DNA of 64,000 nucleotides from Strongyloides papillosus (lineage: Eukaryota > Nematoda > Chromadorea > Rhabditida > Strongyloididae), in the NCBI GenBank assembly GCA_005656395.1, contig SRSI01000050.1, positions 4,464,001-4,528,000 on the forward strand, read 5' to 3'. Of this stretch, positions 49,554 through 62,309 are shown in pieces. The position numbers and the translations under genes are program-made. The notes under the pieces are model-generated. The model did no database searches and was not told the origin of the DNA. It was given only the letters and a program-made list of their open reading frames with translations. Position 1 is the stretch's first letter, and every line of letters starts with the position of its first letter.

Positions 49554-50471
49554 TGTGAGGATTCAATGACAAATTACATTGATAAAAATACGAAATAAAA
49601 CTATTATATACTTTTTGAAATTGATAAAATCATTGTTAAACAATAAAATTAGTGTTTACAATTTAGTTTATCATACGTGAAAAATTGATTTTAGAAACTT
49701 TAAATTAGAGTAATTAATAATTTTTAATCACTAGATATTTAAATTTTACAAAAATTATCAAAGATTACTTTTTATTAACAATTTATTTAATAATTTCTCT
49801 TATGATATGAAAAATAAATGAAGTTCGATCCTTTAATTTTTTACCTTTTCTAGTGATTTTTCAATATTAACCGTTTTTATCTTGAAGTTAAGGTGGAAAA
49901 GTTTTAAAAAATTACATTTGTGAAGGCGTCGTTTAAAATAAGATGACACGCCGCTATTTAAGGATAAAGGTTAAGCTATTATTGTCATTATTTATAACTA
50001 ATTATTGTTAACATGGGTTTTGTATAGTACTAATTGTATATTTATTATGGGGGTTAGAGTCAAATAAAAAAAATTTTACTCATTAATTTTTAATTATTTA
50101 CATATTCTTGCTAAAGAACGGACTTTCTATTTTTATTTCTTTTAAATAACAATCGTTCTACATTCGGTAAGAACACTTAATATAATTTTCTAATTAAAAA
50201 TTTTTATCAAGTATGTAATATCTGTATAAATACAGGATTGTTACCAAAGTTTACTAATTATAATTATTCCAAAAACTTTTATTATCACTGTAAGAAAAGT
50301 ACATTTTTAAACCTTATAGTATAAAGACTTTTGAGAACCACCTTATATTCTTCATTTACTCCTCCCACAATACACGATAATCACAAAATTTGAATATAAA
50401 AAATGAATATAATGATAGGAAAATTAATATAAATTACTCTCCTTTGTTCATTATATTATCTTAACACAAAA
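49554..50471. other. Intergenic region, divergent promoters
   Basis: No gene seen. GTATATAATAG on the minus strand, about 50 bp before the PAL8 start, is a possible TATA box similar in position to those of the array. Confidence 0.45.
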
Positions 50472-51099
50472 ATGATTTGGAGAACAACAATACTTCTTAT
50501 TCTGGCTAGCTACCAAGTTTTTGGAGAAGTCATACAAAATTCATCCGAAGTCTCAGCTAATTCTAAAATTGGAAAAAATAATCAAGTGGTAAAACAAGAA
50601 AAAGTCAAAGGTAATGGAATTTTAGGAAAAGGAACCCCCCAAGTCCGCAGTAAAAGATATGACAAATACACAACCTTCCGTAACCTTCAAAAAGAATTCG
50701 ACAAATTACCTAATGGACAAAAATTTGAATTTCTCGCCGATAATCTTAAGGATCTTCAAGAATCAGCAAATCTTGATGAGTTAAGCTACAATTACATGTC
50801 TTCAACACCATACAATAAAAACGGAGATATAAATACAGAAATCAAAGAGTTTGTTGGATGCATGTTATTCTTTGCGTATGTTTATCATGTAAAACAATGT
50901 ACTAATTTTTAAATATTTTTATTCTTTTTTTAGATTAATGACTTTAATTATTTATTATTTATGTTACATAGTTTTTGATTGCTTCTCTGGACCACCATCA
51001 CTACCTTCAAGAGACACTACAATTATTAGAGGACCATCAACAATCTATCCTGCACCACCTCCAGTTTATGGTGATATTTCCAAGAAACCCACCAATTAA
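50472..51099 (+). CDS. Small single-pass membrane or secreted protein, unknown
   Basis: Exons 50472-50875 and 50934-51099 (GTATGT donor, TTTTTTTAG acceptor, phase 2) give 189 residues. A signal peptide (MIWRTTILLILASYQVFG) is followed by a Lys/Asn-rich region with an RSKR dibasic site (about residue 60). Then comes an amphipathic part (FRNLQKEFDKLPNGQKFEFL), a strong hydrophobic segment spanning the splice junction (FVGCMLFFALMTLIIYYLCY) and a Pro-rich tail (YPAPPPVYG). Without splicing the frame ends just after the membrane segment begins, so the second exon is needed. RSKR followed by a mature segment suggests furin-type processing. Family not recognised. Confidence 0.75.
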
Positions 51100-51308
51100 A
51101 CAATGAACTCATTATACATCAGTTATTCAATTAAAAATTTAAATGAATATAAGAAAAATATTTAAAATCATAAAAAATTTTGTAATATTTTTATTTTTTT
51201 ATATCATTAATGTAATAAAAAATTCTTTTAAGTTTGTATAGAAAATAAAAATATAAAATTAAATACAGTTTCACGATTGGGATAAAACCTCTCTTTCCAT
51301 TTTCATCA

Positions 51309-52908
51309 TTAATTATATGCATCAATAGTTGAAATTTTTCTTTCTTTTCTTGAAGCTCTTATAAGAAATATTATGATTAATGTTACAGAAATTCCTACAG
51401 AAAGGCATTCAAGAATGATGTATAAGATTAATGAAATAGATGATAGACAATATTTGTTTTCATTCTTTGGAGATTCTGACTCAGATGCACTGATAATTTT
51501 ATCCAAACTTGGTGTTGGATTTGTTATAGGGAGAACTGTTAATGAAACAGATAAATCAGCTTCCATATTATTTTTCATTTTCGACTCATGCTTTGATTGG
51601 TACTCACTACCAGATGATGCTGATCTCTTTGGTTTAGTTGTTGAATTGAAAATCTTAAGATCCATTGTTCTTGAGTCTAGTGTTGTTGTATTTTCTGCCA
51701 GTATTATTGGACTATCCTTCGACAATCCTCCTGGTCCATTTAATGGTGATGGTGGTCTCAAGATACGTGCTTTAAATTCTTCAAATGTTGGTATTTGTGA
51801 TGGATATGACGGTACTTGAGGACCTTCTAATTCACTTTCTATTCTTTTGTGTGGTGGTAAACTATCTGCAAAGAATGGTTTGACATCTGAATTTGGCAAA
51901 TTAACATGTGCTAATGGCGGTCTGATATTGCTTGTTCTAGAGTCTTCATTAGTAAGATCTTTGTTATTAACATTAAATGGTATCTCACCAATATTTGGAA
52001 GTATATTCTTATTAGGACATTGTGGTGGTGTAACACCTTCACAGCCACCATCGTCTTTGAAGCATAACTGCACAGTACAAGTAAAAAATAATTGGACACG
52101 ATCAGCATACTTAAAAACATGTGTATTAGAGTAAGCTGTAAAAGAGATCGGATCATATTGAAGATCAGATAGCAAATAATCATCAACAGCACATCCTTTG
52201 TTATCAATAAGTTCAAATTTATTACCATTACCGTCATCAACATAACATGAATGTATTAGCATCCCATAAACGAATCCGGCTATCTGATCACATTGCCAGA
52301 CATGTGTCACTGGTTGTCCTACATTAGCATAATCTAATGGAGCACCATCGTAAGAATGCCTTAATGAGTAAGAACATTGTGGTAGGTGAAATGTATTCTC
52401 AACAAGTTGTGTTGTTAATTTATTAACTTCCATTCCTGCATCAACAGCTTTGACAGCCTCCATGAAGAAACATTTAACTTTAAAAGCCTTGTCATTTGAA
52501 GTGACAAACAATGGGTGAAAAGATACGATGACACTAAAAGTAAATGATACACCTCTTGGTGATACAGTTCTTTGTCTTCTCATATTACAAGCACCAAACG
52601 GTATTTTAAATTCAAAACCATCTATAGAATCAAAACCATTTCTATCATTAGAAATTCCAAAATTTTTGACACAATTCTTATCATAACTTTCACCGTCGAC
52701 ATAAACTCTACCATTAAATGGTTTCTGTGTTTTGAAGATAACATTTATTGAATCGACATTACATAAAACTTCCGGAGACGTCGAGACATCGTTGTCTATT
52801 ACAAGATTGCTGCTACATAATGGAATCTTAAAAAGTGAATGGCTTAATTATAAGAAAGATGAAAAAACATACCAAAAATAATAATAAAACACCTGAAGAT
52901 ATAGCCAT
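51309..52908 (-). CDS. Zona pellucida-domain (cuticlin-like) transmembrane protein
   Basis: Exons 52908-52873 and 52826-51309 give 517 residues. A short exon 1 encodes most of the signal peptide (MAISSGVLLLFL). Residues about 20-265 form a ZP domain: VLCNVDSINVIFKTQKPFNG start, CFFMEAVKAVD, the HVWQCD and MLIHSCYVDDG segments and the ID..GCAVD motif with the expected cysteines, as in nematode CUT proteins. A Pro/Ser-rich region, a KPKR processing site, a C-terminal membrane segment (SVGISVTLIIIFLI) and a short cytosolic tail follow. Cuticlins polymerise into cuticle ridges (alae) and pharyngeal or seam-cell matrix after cleavage near the membrane. Well supported. Confidence 0.92.
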
Positions 52909-55900
52909 AAGTTAATATATAAAATTAGAAAATGAAATTAAAATACAGAGACAATACTTTCATTTTTATCCCCCATCAATCCCATTTCCCTTTCTAATTA
53001 AATTAGCTCATTAATAATATTTATTTTTTTAACTATAACATTATTTTAGGTCACCAATTAAAACTAGGCACTAAATGGTATTTTTACTAATTATTAGCCC
53101 TTATATTTTTATTTTTATCCAATTAATATGTCCAAACAACATACTTGTTGTAAATATCATTCATTTTTTAATATAGCAATTGAATAATTATGTTATTAAT
53201 ATTAATTTTATTTAAAATTGTTTCATTTCTATTTATTAGACCAATTATTTATTCAATATATACCACTGTCTACAACAGTTCTTTACATTTTAATATATAT
53301 AGTTGATAATAATAATTAGTCCAATATTTTATTATATCTACTTTTATCATTTGTTGTAAGTTTTTTTTTATATTATTTCATAAAAAGAATACAATAACTT
53401 TTTTTCACTTATCTTTAAACTTGTTTAGAATATTTAATTAAATTATTATTTCACATTCATCATCTTTATTAATTATCATTAATTGTTAAGAGAATAAGAA
53501 ATGGTCCAATAAAAATGATATTTGATAACTGATGGAGTGAAGATTATTTTGGAATCATAAATTAATAGCATTAGCATTCAACAATTTTATCATTTTTAAA
53601 GATAGGAATCAAAGAATAACTTTGAATAAATATTAAATATAGAACTTCGACTTTTTTGTCTATAAGTTAAAGAATTTATAATTAATCTTTGAAAATACCC
53701 ATACACTTATATTATCAACAATTTTAATGATTAAAACTATGTGAAAATGAAATTAACCAATTTTTTTTAATATAATCAAAAAATATTTACTTTTTTTACG
53801 TTACACTTTTAAACGAGAATGTATTAATCTAGAAAAGTTTCCACGACTATTGTATTATTTAAGCAATAAAAATTAAATATATTTCATTATCCCACTTACC
53901 TTTTTAAAACTTTTTGTTTTAGAATTTTTACTTTAACGAAAATATTACCGTACTACGATACCTTAAAACTATTATAATAGTAATTCTTATTTACTTCTTT
54001 TTAATACTTTTTCATTACAATTTAATTATAATCTTTATAAATAATTAACTTAAACTTTCGTAAATATCCATAATATTTTATTGCCACTCAAAAACTGCTA
54101 ACAGATTTTTTTAAAATTATTTTCATAAGTTATTCTAATAAATTATTTATCGAAATGAGTGGTTGATAAATATTTGTATGAAATTATAATTGAATTTATA
54201 ATTTAAAACTAAATGAAAGATATAATTTGCGTTATTGTAGGATATTAAAAAAACGTATAAATTTAATATTTATTCTGTTTTTATATTATATAAAAAATGT
54301 AGCAACAAAAAAATACATTTTTAATTGATACTTAGATAAAAATAAACTCACAATCAAAAATAGAACATAATTATCCAAAAAACATATGGATATCATTTAA
54401 TAACCTATAAATCTAGTGTAATATCTTATAATAAATAAAGATTGGGTCATTAATTATGGTAGTAATGAATAATAAGTAAAGGAAACTTGAAAAAAGAAGT
54501 TTCCCTTAACTTTATTAAAACAGGAAAAATGTAATTTAAATGACTTAAAATGTACCTTCGTTAGAAATAGACTTTGATTATTTCTTTACAAAACAATCTC
54601 TGTTATCACGTGTAAATTAAACTATTAAATAACATCTTAACTTTATACTTCCCTTTAAAAATTGTAAGTTTTTTACCTTTGATAGAGTGATTTTTGTTTA
54701 ATATAAAACTTATACCATTAAAAATAATATAAATTATGTAAAGTTAGCATAACTTATTTTATAATTGTTGAGTTTTTAATTTTTAATCGTTAGACTTTTA
54801 TATCTCAGTTTAATTGAAAGCCATTAATATTTAAGAGCATTAAAAAATTTTATACTCATGATAAAGTCTTTTTTTTCTTGTGGAAAACTGTTTTGTCATG
54901 AGTACTTATTAAAATAAAGTAGAAAGGTTATTTTTTGATAAACCCCCTATGATTAAGTTTAAAAAGAATCTAAGGAGAATATTAGCTACGTTTCTGGTGT
55001 TTTTTTACCATTAATAGCGTTTTAAATAATTTCTTGAGTCTACGGAAATTCTAATAATCGTATTCCCTTCATTAGGATACCTCAAGAATAATTATTTCAC
55101 AATTCAATCATTTTAATTAATTACTATTGATAAAATGTACATTTTTATTGATGTATAAAAATCTTAAATTCAAGAAGACGGCCATTTCTTGTACAATTAT
55201 TAAATTAACATTCATAAACATTAATTTAACTTCTAGAGTAATTCTTGATAACCAAGTACTTGCTTAACAACAAAAAAATCCATTATATCTTCTATACCAT
55301 AAATTAACCATTCTTAATTAAACATACATTGACTAGAAGAAAATTATATTAAAAAACATGCAAAAAATAATAAAAATTTTAGCTCCAGTCAGCTACAAAA
55401 AATAATGTAAACAAATAGAAAAATAGTATCTTAATTACCATTACGAAAACAACATTTTTATGAAAACAATAAAGATAAATTACTAGCTAAAAGTAAAAAA
55501 AAATCGTTCTTCAAATTTTTATCATGGAAATAAAGATTTTTATACTAAACATCACTTCCCCATTTTTATTTCCTATTACTTGTAATGAAAATAGAAGATT
55601 TATTTATATTATAGATAATTTAACAATATAACTTATTGAAATCTTAATATTTTTTACAATTTCATACGCATTTAATAGTCAAACTATTTTTCCACAATAT
55701 ATTTTGAGATTCATGGATAGATTTTGAGTAAAATTATGAAACATCATATGCTATTCTTTTTTCCAAAATGAAAGTAATTTTCTATTACTTTCAACTATTT
55801 TGATAAAAAATTAAAAGCAAATATGCAACTGCTACCTCTGCTTTTTAATATTTTATATGACCTTATTTTCCTACTCTTAATTATCATAAATATGAATATT

Positions 55901-56659
55901 TTTAAATTCTTAAATTTACCAAATAGAAAGTTGCTTAAAAATGACCCTTGTAAAAGCATTTAAAATTGATTTAAAATCGACATTTATTAATGAATCTCAA
56001 AATATGTTATGGAAAAGCAGTTGGGGTATCAAATGCGTGTAAAGTCGTAAAACAATATTAAGATTTTCTAACGTTAGACCGTTTTGAATAATTGAAAAAT
56101 CTAAAATTTCTTAAAAAATAAAATTCATATAAGTAGTCATAACTATATTAATATTTTTCTATCTGTTTTAAAATATTTTGTAAGTATGAAATAAAACCTT
56201 CAAATGTATATAATATCATAAAAATAAATTGATACTGAATAAAGTTATATTCATCTAAATTTTTACGACAAGTTACCGAAGACCAACGTATATCATAAGT
56301 TACATATATGCTATCGTCAGGAAGCACATACCGCATGAGATATATCAGATAATAACTTTTTATTTTATTCTATTTTATTTTTAATTACTTATAAATAAAC
56401 TTATATCAGGGAATAAATATGCTTCTTGTTTTTTTGAATGAACTAATTTCATCCTTAAATAAAATATAATTATAAAACTTTAAAAATACTTTAATTTTAA
56501 GATTACTACTTTACCGTTTATATATTTTTCGAGGAATTATCAATAAAAAACAATATTTTTTAAAATTACTTTTTAATAATCACTCCTTTTTTAGATTAAA
56601 AACATCTTGAAATAAATGAAAATCAAAAAGTAAAAGTTAAAGAATCTCAACTCATAATT
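52909..56659. other. Long gene-poor AT-rich stretch
   Basis: About 3.75 kb in which I see no gene, RNA or clear repeat. The single 62-codon minus frame at 56148-56336 is not convincing. It may hold regulatory DNA or unannotated non-coding transcripts. Confidence 0.5.
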
Positions 56660-57504
56660 ATGTTGCCAATAATTTATATTCAAATACCAATATTTCTCAT
56701 CACAATTCCAGTTGCAATTTATGCTTTAATTGAAATAAGAAAATTTATTGGTTTTCATTATCATGTTAAAGTTATTTTTATTGTAAGTAACTAGTTTAAA
56801 ACAAAATATAATTATAACGTTTTTTACAGAATCTTATTATATACCAATTATTGGGAACATTTTCCATAACAATTTTAACCTTTTATATTACTGATATCTT
56901 AGAAAATGGAAAAACAACTTTTTATATCATTAATTATGGGGTTATTGTTTTTTCCTGTGTTGGGACCGCTGTGTATTGCTCCTGTCTGATGATTGAACGT
57001 CAAGCATCGGTATACTTTGGACCGAAGTATCAGAATATGGCGTATATCTTAATATTTATCATTCTTAGTTTTGTTGTTTTGGTCGGTGTATCATATGATG
57101 TATATCGAGATCCAGATAGTCTTTACTTAGCATACATTGAACATGGTTTTCTTGACTTTGCTGCTTTCTTCTTTGTTTTTTACCTCGTAACACAATTTAA
57201 AAGTTTGAGGAAACAGAATAAGGACTTTTTAAATCATGCTAAATTTGATCTTTGTGAAAGACACCATACGGTTCATAACACAAAGATTGCTAAAAGACTT
57301 ATACCATTTACAATTACATTACTTATCTGTTGTTATTTAAATGAAGTTATTGTCTTTGTTATGATTCTCAAAAATGAAAATGTAGAATTATTAACAATAT
57401 TAAATTTAGTATGGTATATAGTTTTATCAAATAGATGTTTATGTATTCCTATAGGTATAATTTACGTAGGTTTATGCTTTTTTATACCCAAAAAAACTAA
57501 TTAA
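56660..57504 (+). CDS. Seven-transmembrane chemoreceptor, sre-like, copy 1
   Basis: Exons 56660-56782 and about 56830-57504 (GTAAGT donor, TTTACAG acceptor) give 265 residues with seven hydrophobic segments. The ER motif at the end of TM3 (CLMIERQASVYFGPKYQN) fits nematode sra/srab/sre chemoreceptors. So does the basic ERHHTVHNTKIAKRLIPF loop before TM6, which corresponds to their conserved pre-TM6 segment. Such GPCRs act in sensory cilia of chemosensory neurons; ligand unknown. The intron lies in TM2, the same place as in the neighbour at 58502. The protein is short for a GPCR but complete. The gene is the first of two tandem receptors on this strand. Confidence 0.8.
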
Positions 57505-58460
57505 TAATATTTCAAGATGATGAAAAAAGATAAAACTTCGATATTACGTTATATACCGTTATTGTGCAGATGTAAAACTCGTATAAAAAATAATTCTGTG
57601 ATGGATAAAAACACTTTTACAGAGAACGAAGGAAATATTTACTTTGTCAAACTTCAATCACAATGGAATCTGCCTCGATAGAAGAATTCCAATGTGCTTT
57701 TGTTATAATTTTGTCTATAAAAATATGAATAAAAGAAAGATCATAATTAAAAACACTATTTACTAAAATTAAATTATTTTGCTTTCTTTGTAAATAACAT
57801 ATATTTATTAAATTCTATAATGACTCTAATTTCTACCAACTTGATACATAATAATAATTCTTTTTCCTTTGTTGTACATATAAATTAATAACAACAAAAT
57901 GCTCTTCTACCTTTTCAAATACCAATAAATATCAAATCCCTTTACACGTATATTACAGAATAAAAAGTCAATATAATAATATTTCTTTGAGAGAGATTCA
58001 AAGTTGTTTAGGATAAATTTATCAACCTCAACTATTTCCTATTCTTATATTTTTTTTATCATTTAAATTTCTTCCCTAAAGACAATTATATTATATTTTT
58101 TTCGAATTAAATTACAAAACCAATTTGTGTTGTTGGAAGGAGAAAATATGTAATTACTAATACATAAGTACGAACTACTTTAAAAAAACAACTTTAAGAA
58201 AAGAAAATACATTGCCATTCCAGTTTCATGTCCATTATATGTATATCTTTAGTGCATATTCACATATGTTTTTTTTAATAACCTTCTGCTAATTATCGAA
58301 ATCAGAAGCTTTATATTTTTTTTATGAATTTGAAATAAATTTCCTTTTTATTTGTTATTATTCTCAATAAATATAACCTGCCGTTTGTAAATACTTATTA
58401 TTTTGAAAGTTTTTTTTCACTTTTTTAAGAAATTATAATATTATTAAATATTTTTTTGCA
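57505..58460. other. Intergenic region between the two receptors
   Basis: No gene seen; AT-rich sequence ending in a splice-type acceptor. Confidence 0.45.
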
Positions 58461-58462
58461 GG
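58450..58462 (+). promoter_or_regulatory. Possible spliced-leader (trans-splice) acceptor
   Basis: ATTTTTTTGCAG lies about 40 bp before the likely start of the downstream receptor gene. It has the form of a nematode 3' splice site, with no upstream exon that I can find in frame, so spliced-leader addition is the simplest explanation. Confidence 0.4.
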
Positions 58463-58501
58463 TTTTTGAAAAAAACTTTTGTCCTTGGAAATCTATTTAA
58501 A

Positions 58502-59476
58502 ATGCTCTTCTTACTACATATGGAAAGTATAAAATTTTATTTCATAACTATTCTTGAAATTCTCCTAATCTATCCAAGTATTAATTTGAGTACAAAAATT
58601 ATTAATAAAATTAAAAGTTCTGGTTATGTTCATATTAGAGTTAGAGTTATCCTTTTTGTAAGTACAAAATAATAATAATAAATTTTATATTTCAAGAATA
58701 TCCTTTTTTCTTCCTTACTTTCATTTATTGGAAGCATTGCATACCTATTTTCAAGAAATATATATGGAAACGAAAACAATCTTCTTTCTCTTAAATATAT
58801 ATATCCAATACATGTTACTGGAGAAGTTTGTGCCGGAATTAATTGTGTAGCCCTTATGATAGAAAGATTATTCTCATTAATCTTTGCTAAATTCTACGAA
58901 CATGAAGATAATGTAACATTCTTGACATTTTGTGAGATTATTTCCTACTCAATAATCTATCTAATTAGTGTATTCTTTAATATTACTGTACAATTATCTT
59001 ACTTTGCAATTGGATGTTTCTTTTTTTCAATATGTTTATATTTTGTCAATACATATATGCAAAAGATTGCTTTTGAACAGGCTAAAGAAGATATGAGAAA
59101 TATTGTTTCATATTCTATTACAGAAATGTATACTATTATAGAGAACAAGAAACTTTTACCAACTTTTTTACCTTTCCTTACATGTTTTCTTACTTATGGA
59201 ATTATAAATCAAGCTGCACTTTTTATAATTAATTATTGTACTGATGAGAGATATGTTGATTTGGCCTTAATTATTCATGCTGTTGTTTTGTCAATTAAGA
59301 CTATTATTTCTCCAACACTACTAATAATTGTAAATTTCGAACTTTTTTATAAAAATTTATATTGTTGTGAAAATTTTTTCAGGGATTTAAAATTAAAAGT
59401 TCTTCACCCGGTATGGAGGAACATATGCTCATTGAGAGAAATAGAGCAAACATTCATTTTAGCTTACTTTCAATGA
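58502..59476 (+). CDS. Seven-transmembrane chemoreceptor, sre-like, copy 2
   Basis: Exons 58502-58657 and 58697-59476 (GTAAGT donor, TTTCAAG acceptor, phase 0) give 311 residues. TM3 ends in LMIERLFSLIFAKFYE, matching the ER motif of the neighbour. The pre-TM6 element reads SYSITEMYTIIENKKLLPTF, like the sre-family consensus with its YxxxEN. Seven hydrophobic segments can be counted. An alternative start is the second Met at 58520. The two receptors share intron position and architecture but are far apart in sequence, so the duplication is old. A chemosensory role is inferred from the family. Confidence 0.8.
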
Positions 59477-59665
59477 TGTGGTCCTGAATTACCATTGAAA
59501 TCATGACTCTATCCGACGAAAATTTTTTATCTTCATTTTAGCGCCACCTACACATTAGTAAACAACTGGAATAATGTTTCTTATCTACGAATTAAAGTTG
59601 CGGACATTGTGATAAAAATGATAGTGATTATTTATACATTCTAGATATCTTATCTCCCATTTACT

Positions 59666-60771
59666 ATGAAACCTTTACTCTTAAGATTTACTCGATCATT
59701 GGCATCTACAATATCATTACCAAAAACAACAGTACTTTTAATTCATAACGGACAACCAAGAACATTATATTATGCTAAAGAATTCTTATCAAAGCAGCTA
59801 GTTGAACATGACAAATTACCATCGTTTTTAGCAAAAATAACTGTTGATGAATCTTTAAAATTTAACAAGAATCTTATAAAATGTATGGAAGAGTATTCAG
59901 AGGATCTTGAGATATCAAATTATCTAAATACTTTATCAAAGAACATTGAAAATAAATTAACACATAATGCACCTTTTGGTAAACCATATAAAGTTAACTA
60001 TTCTTTTACATTCCCAATCTCTGATAAAGATCATTCCATAGAGAACAGCTTAATGAAAATGATATCAAAAGATGGGACCCAAAGATTGATAGTGTTACCT
60101 TTACATCCAATTTATGGTAAAGATACTAATGAATATTTCAAAAATAAAATTGATAAATTCATGAAAGAACATACGGAGTTGATAGATGAGGAGAATACAA
60201 ACTTTAAGGTAGTCAAGAATTATCCCGTATCATTTGATTATTCTTTTATCAATGAATGGTTTAATGAAAGTTTTATAGTTAATTATTGGTCTAAAAGACT
60301 GGAAGAGATTTGTAGTAATCCTGAGGAGGTTCCTGATATGATTATCTTTACAACACCATATATTGACATCTCTGGAGATAGAGAAGGATTTTTTAAGAAC
60401 TATAAGAATATTTGTGGTGATATTATTGAGAAATTAGGATATCCATCACCATGGAGATCAACTTTTTACCATCCATGGGATTCTTTATTACCAATGAAAA
60501 TGCTCGATAAATCAAATTTAACTGTTTCCATTAAGAAACATCAAAGTAAAGGTAAAAAGTCCATTGTTATTGTTCCTATCTTTGATTTTATTCCTACTTT
60601 TAATACAACTACCATATTGCCACAAATCGCTTCACAAAAAGTAAGTTTATTATGACTAATTACTGTACAACTCTTTATTTATAGAATGTTAGATTTTTGG
60701 AACCGGTAAATAGTGTGGAATTTTTAAGCACGAACTTTTCCGATGTTATTGAAAGGGAATTAGTTAATTAA
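59666..60771 (+). CDS. Ferrochelatase-like protein lacking catalytic residues
   Basis: Exons 59666-60640 and 60685-60771 give 353 residues. An N-terminal Arg/Ser-rich segment (LRFTRSLAST) could direct it to mitochondria. The fold follows ferrochelatase: TVLLIHNGQP for the LLNMGGP start, RLIVLPLHPIYG for the xxxPQYS strand, MIIFTTPYIDISGDREGF for the active-site FSAHSLP...GDPY segment, and KKSIVIVPIFDF for the VPIAF strand. The invariant active-site His (FSAH) is Pro here (FTTP), and the conserved Glu of DHIETL is Thr. Nematodes are haem auxotrophs and are known to retain ferrochelatase-like proteins without these residues. Probably a non-catalytic haem- or porphyrin-related protein; function unknown. 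Confidence 0.82.
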
Positions 60772-60979
60772 TTTTTTTTTACTTAGATTCTGTTAGTTTT
60801 GTAAAATAAATGTATTTTAAAATTAATCATTTCTTGGAATATTCATTAAAAAATACTAAAGAAAATTGCATATTATTGTATTGGTAAATTTTTTTTAATT
60901 GTAAATTTAGCAGATAAATTAATAGTATAAAATATGCTACAAAATCGAGTGTGATATTTTTTTTTCATCTTTTAAAGCC

Positions 60980-62068
60980 ATGAAAAATAATACAACTCTT
61001 GAAGATCCCTTTTTTGAATACAACAATCATGGTGGATTAAAAATAACAAATGTGAGAAACCATTCTCAAGTCACAAGAACAAGTAATGGGACAGGGAATG
61101 ATAGTAGTGCGAGAAGACACAATATAACAACTACAACGGAGTTAATAATGTTATCAAGAACAACGAAAACTGTAAAAAATATAAGTGATGAACAATCAAA
61201 TCGTTCAACATCTGAAGTGATTCCTATTTCTTCTGCTACCATTAATCCAACTACAAAAACTTCTCAAGATGAAGGAAGTCAACCTACTGTGGATAGCAAC
61301 GATTATGAAAGCGGCACAATGGAAAAGTATGACGATATAAAGGAAACTGAAAACAAAAATGCAATAATCATATCTGTAGTTGGAGGTTTTCTGCTTCTAC
61401 TGGTTATAATTTTTCTAATAATATGCTTTTGCGGACGGTTTAAAAAAAGATCTAAGAAATCTCGCAAGGGTAAGAAGAAGTCAAAAAAGAAATCTAATAA
61501 GCATAGAAGTGGCAAATCAAAACGTAAAGGGAAATCAAGGTCTAAAAGGAGAGAAAAATCACCTCTATTGAATAATATTCCAGATAATGGTAACATTAAA
61601 AATATTGGTTATAATGTTCCTCCAAATCAGATTCCCACACCCCAAAGAAATGTGTATCCCGTCCCTGGAGGAAATCCCAGTCCTGTTAGTCAAAATAATA
61701 ATATAAATGTACCAGAAAATCAAGGTGTCCCACCACAGCACAATCTTTGGTATCCAAATAGAATTGAAAATAATCTCCAAATTCCGGTACATCCGGCAAT
61801 AAATTACCCTCCTATTGAAGCATCAAATGTTCAACCACTTCTGAAATCATCCACTGATCCAAATGGAATTCCTCTTTATGGTAATTATTTAAATGATAAA
61901 GAAGGAAAAACAAATAAATGTACTTGTAAAAACGGAGCTGCTCCTAGTCAAGTTATTTATCTATCTCATGGAGTTGATAACTGGATGAAGGGTGAAGAAA
62001 AGGATTCATTGTCATGCTTTAGTTTCCAAATATCATCAAGCCACTCGATTAAAGATAGAACAAGATAA
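60980..62068 (+). CDS. Single-pass membrane protein with strongly basic juxtamembrane region
   Basis: A single-exon frame of 362 residues. The extracellular part (1-132) is Asn/Ser/Thr-rich without a clear signal peptide. A membrane segment (AIIISVVGGFLLLLVIIFLI) lies at about 133-152. Immediately after it comes a stretch of about 40 residues very rich in Lys, Arg and Ser, then a Pro/Asn/Gln-rich cytosolic tail. The acidic-to-basic topology gives an N-out type I/III orientation by the positive-inside rule. No family recognised. The length of the frame and its intact state support a real gene. Confidence 0.65.
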   Translation: MKNNTTLEDPFFEYNNHGGLKITNVRNHSQVTRTSNGTGNDSSARRHNITTTTELIMLSRTTKTVKNISDEQSNRSTSEVIPISSATINPTTKTSQDEGSQPTVDSNDYESGTMEKYDDIKETENKNAIIISVVGGFLLLLVIIFLIICFCGRFKKRSKKSRKGKKKSKKKSNKHRSGKSKRKGKSRSKRREKSPLLNNIPDNGNIKNIGYNVPPNQIPTPQRNVYPVPGGNPSPVSQNNNINVPENQGVPPQHNLWYPNRIENNLQIPVHPAINYPPIEASNVQPLLKSSTDPNGIPLYGNYLNDKEGKTNKCTCKNGAAPSQVIYLSHGVDNWMKGEEKDSLSCFSFQISSSHSIKDRTR

Positions 62069-62309
62069 CAATTATAATTTTTAATATAAGTATAATTTAA
62101 TAACAAGTCATCTACATCATTTTTACTGTTAATATATGATTTTTTTTATAAAATAAAAGTTTATCATTGTTGTCTTTATTTAAAATTGTTCCTTGGAAAA
62201 ATTTCCAATATTTTATTCATGTTCTTCAAGCTTAAAGATGTATATTTGTGATAGAATTAGTTTACTATCGCTGTTTTATAAACAACGGCAATGTACCAAT
62301 TAATATGAA

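Noticed and set aside
51373..52134. Plus-strand frames opposite the cuticlin gene (51373-51819, 51847-52134)
   Set aside because: They lie antisense to the ZP domain and tail and lack splice sites or domains.
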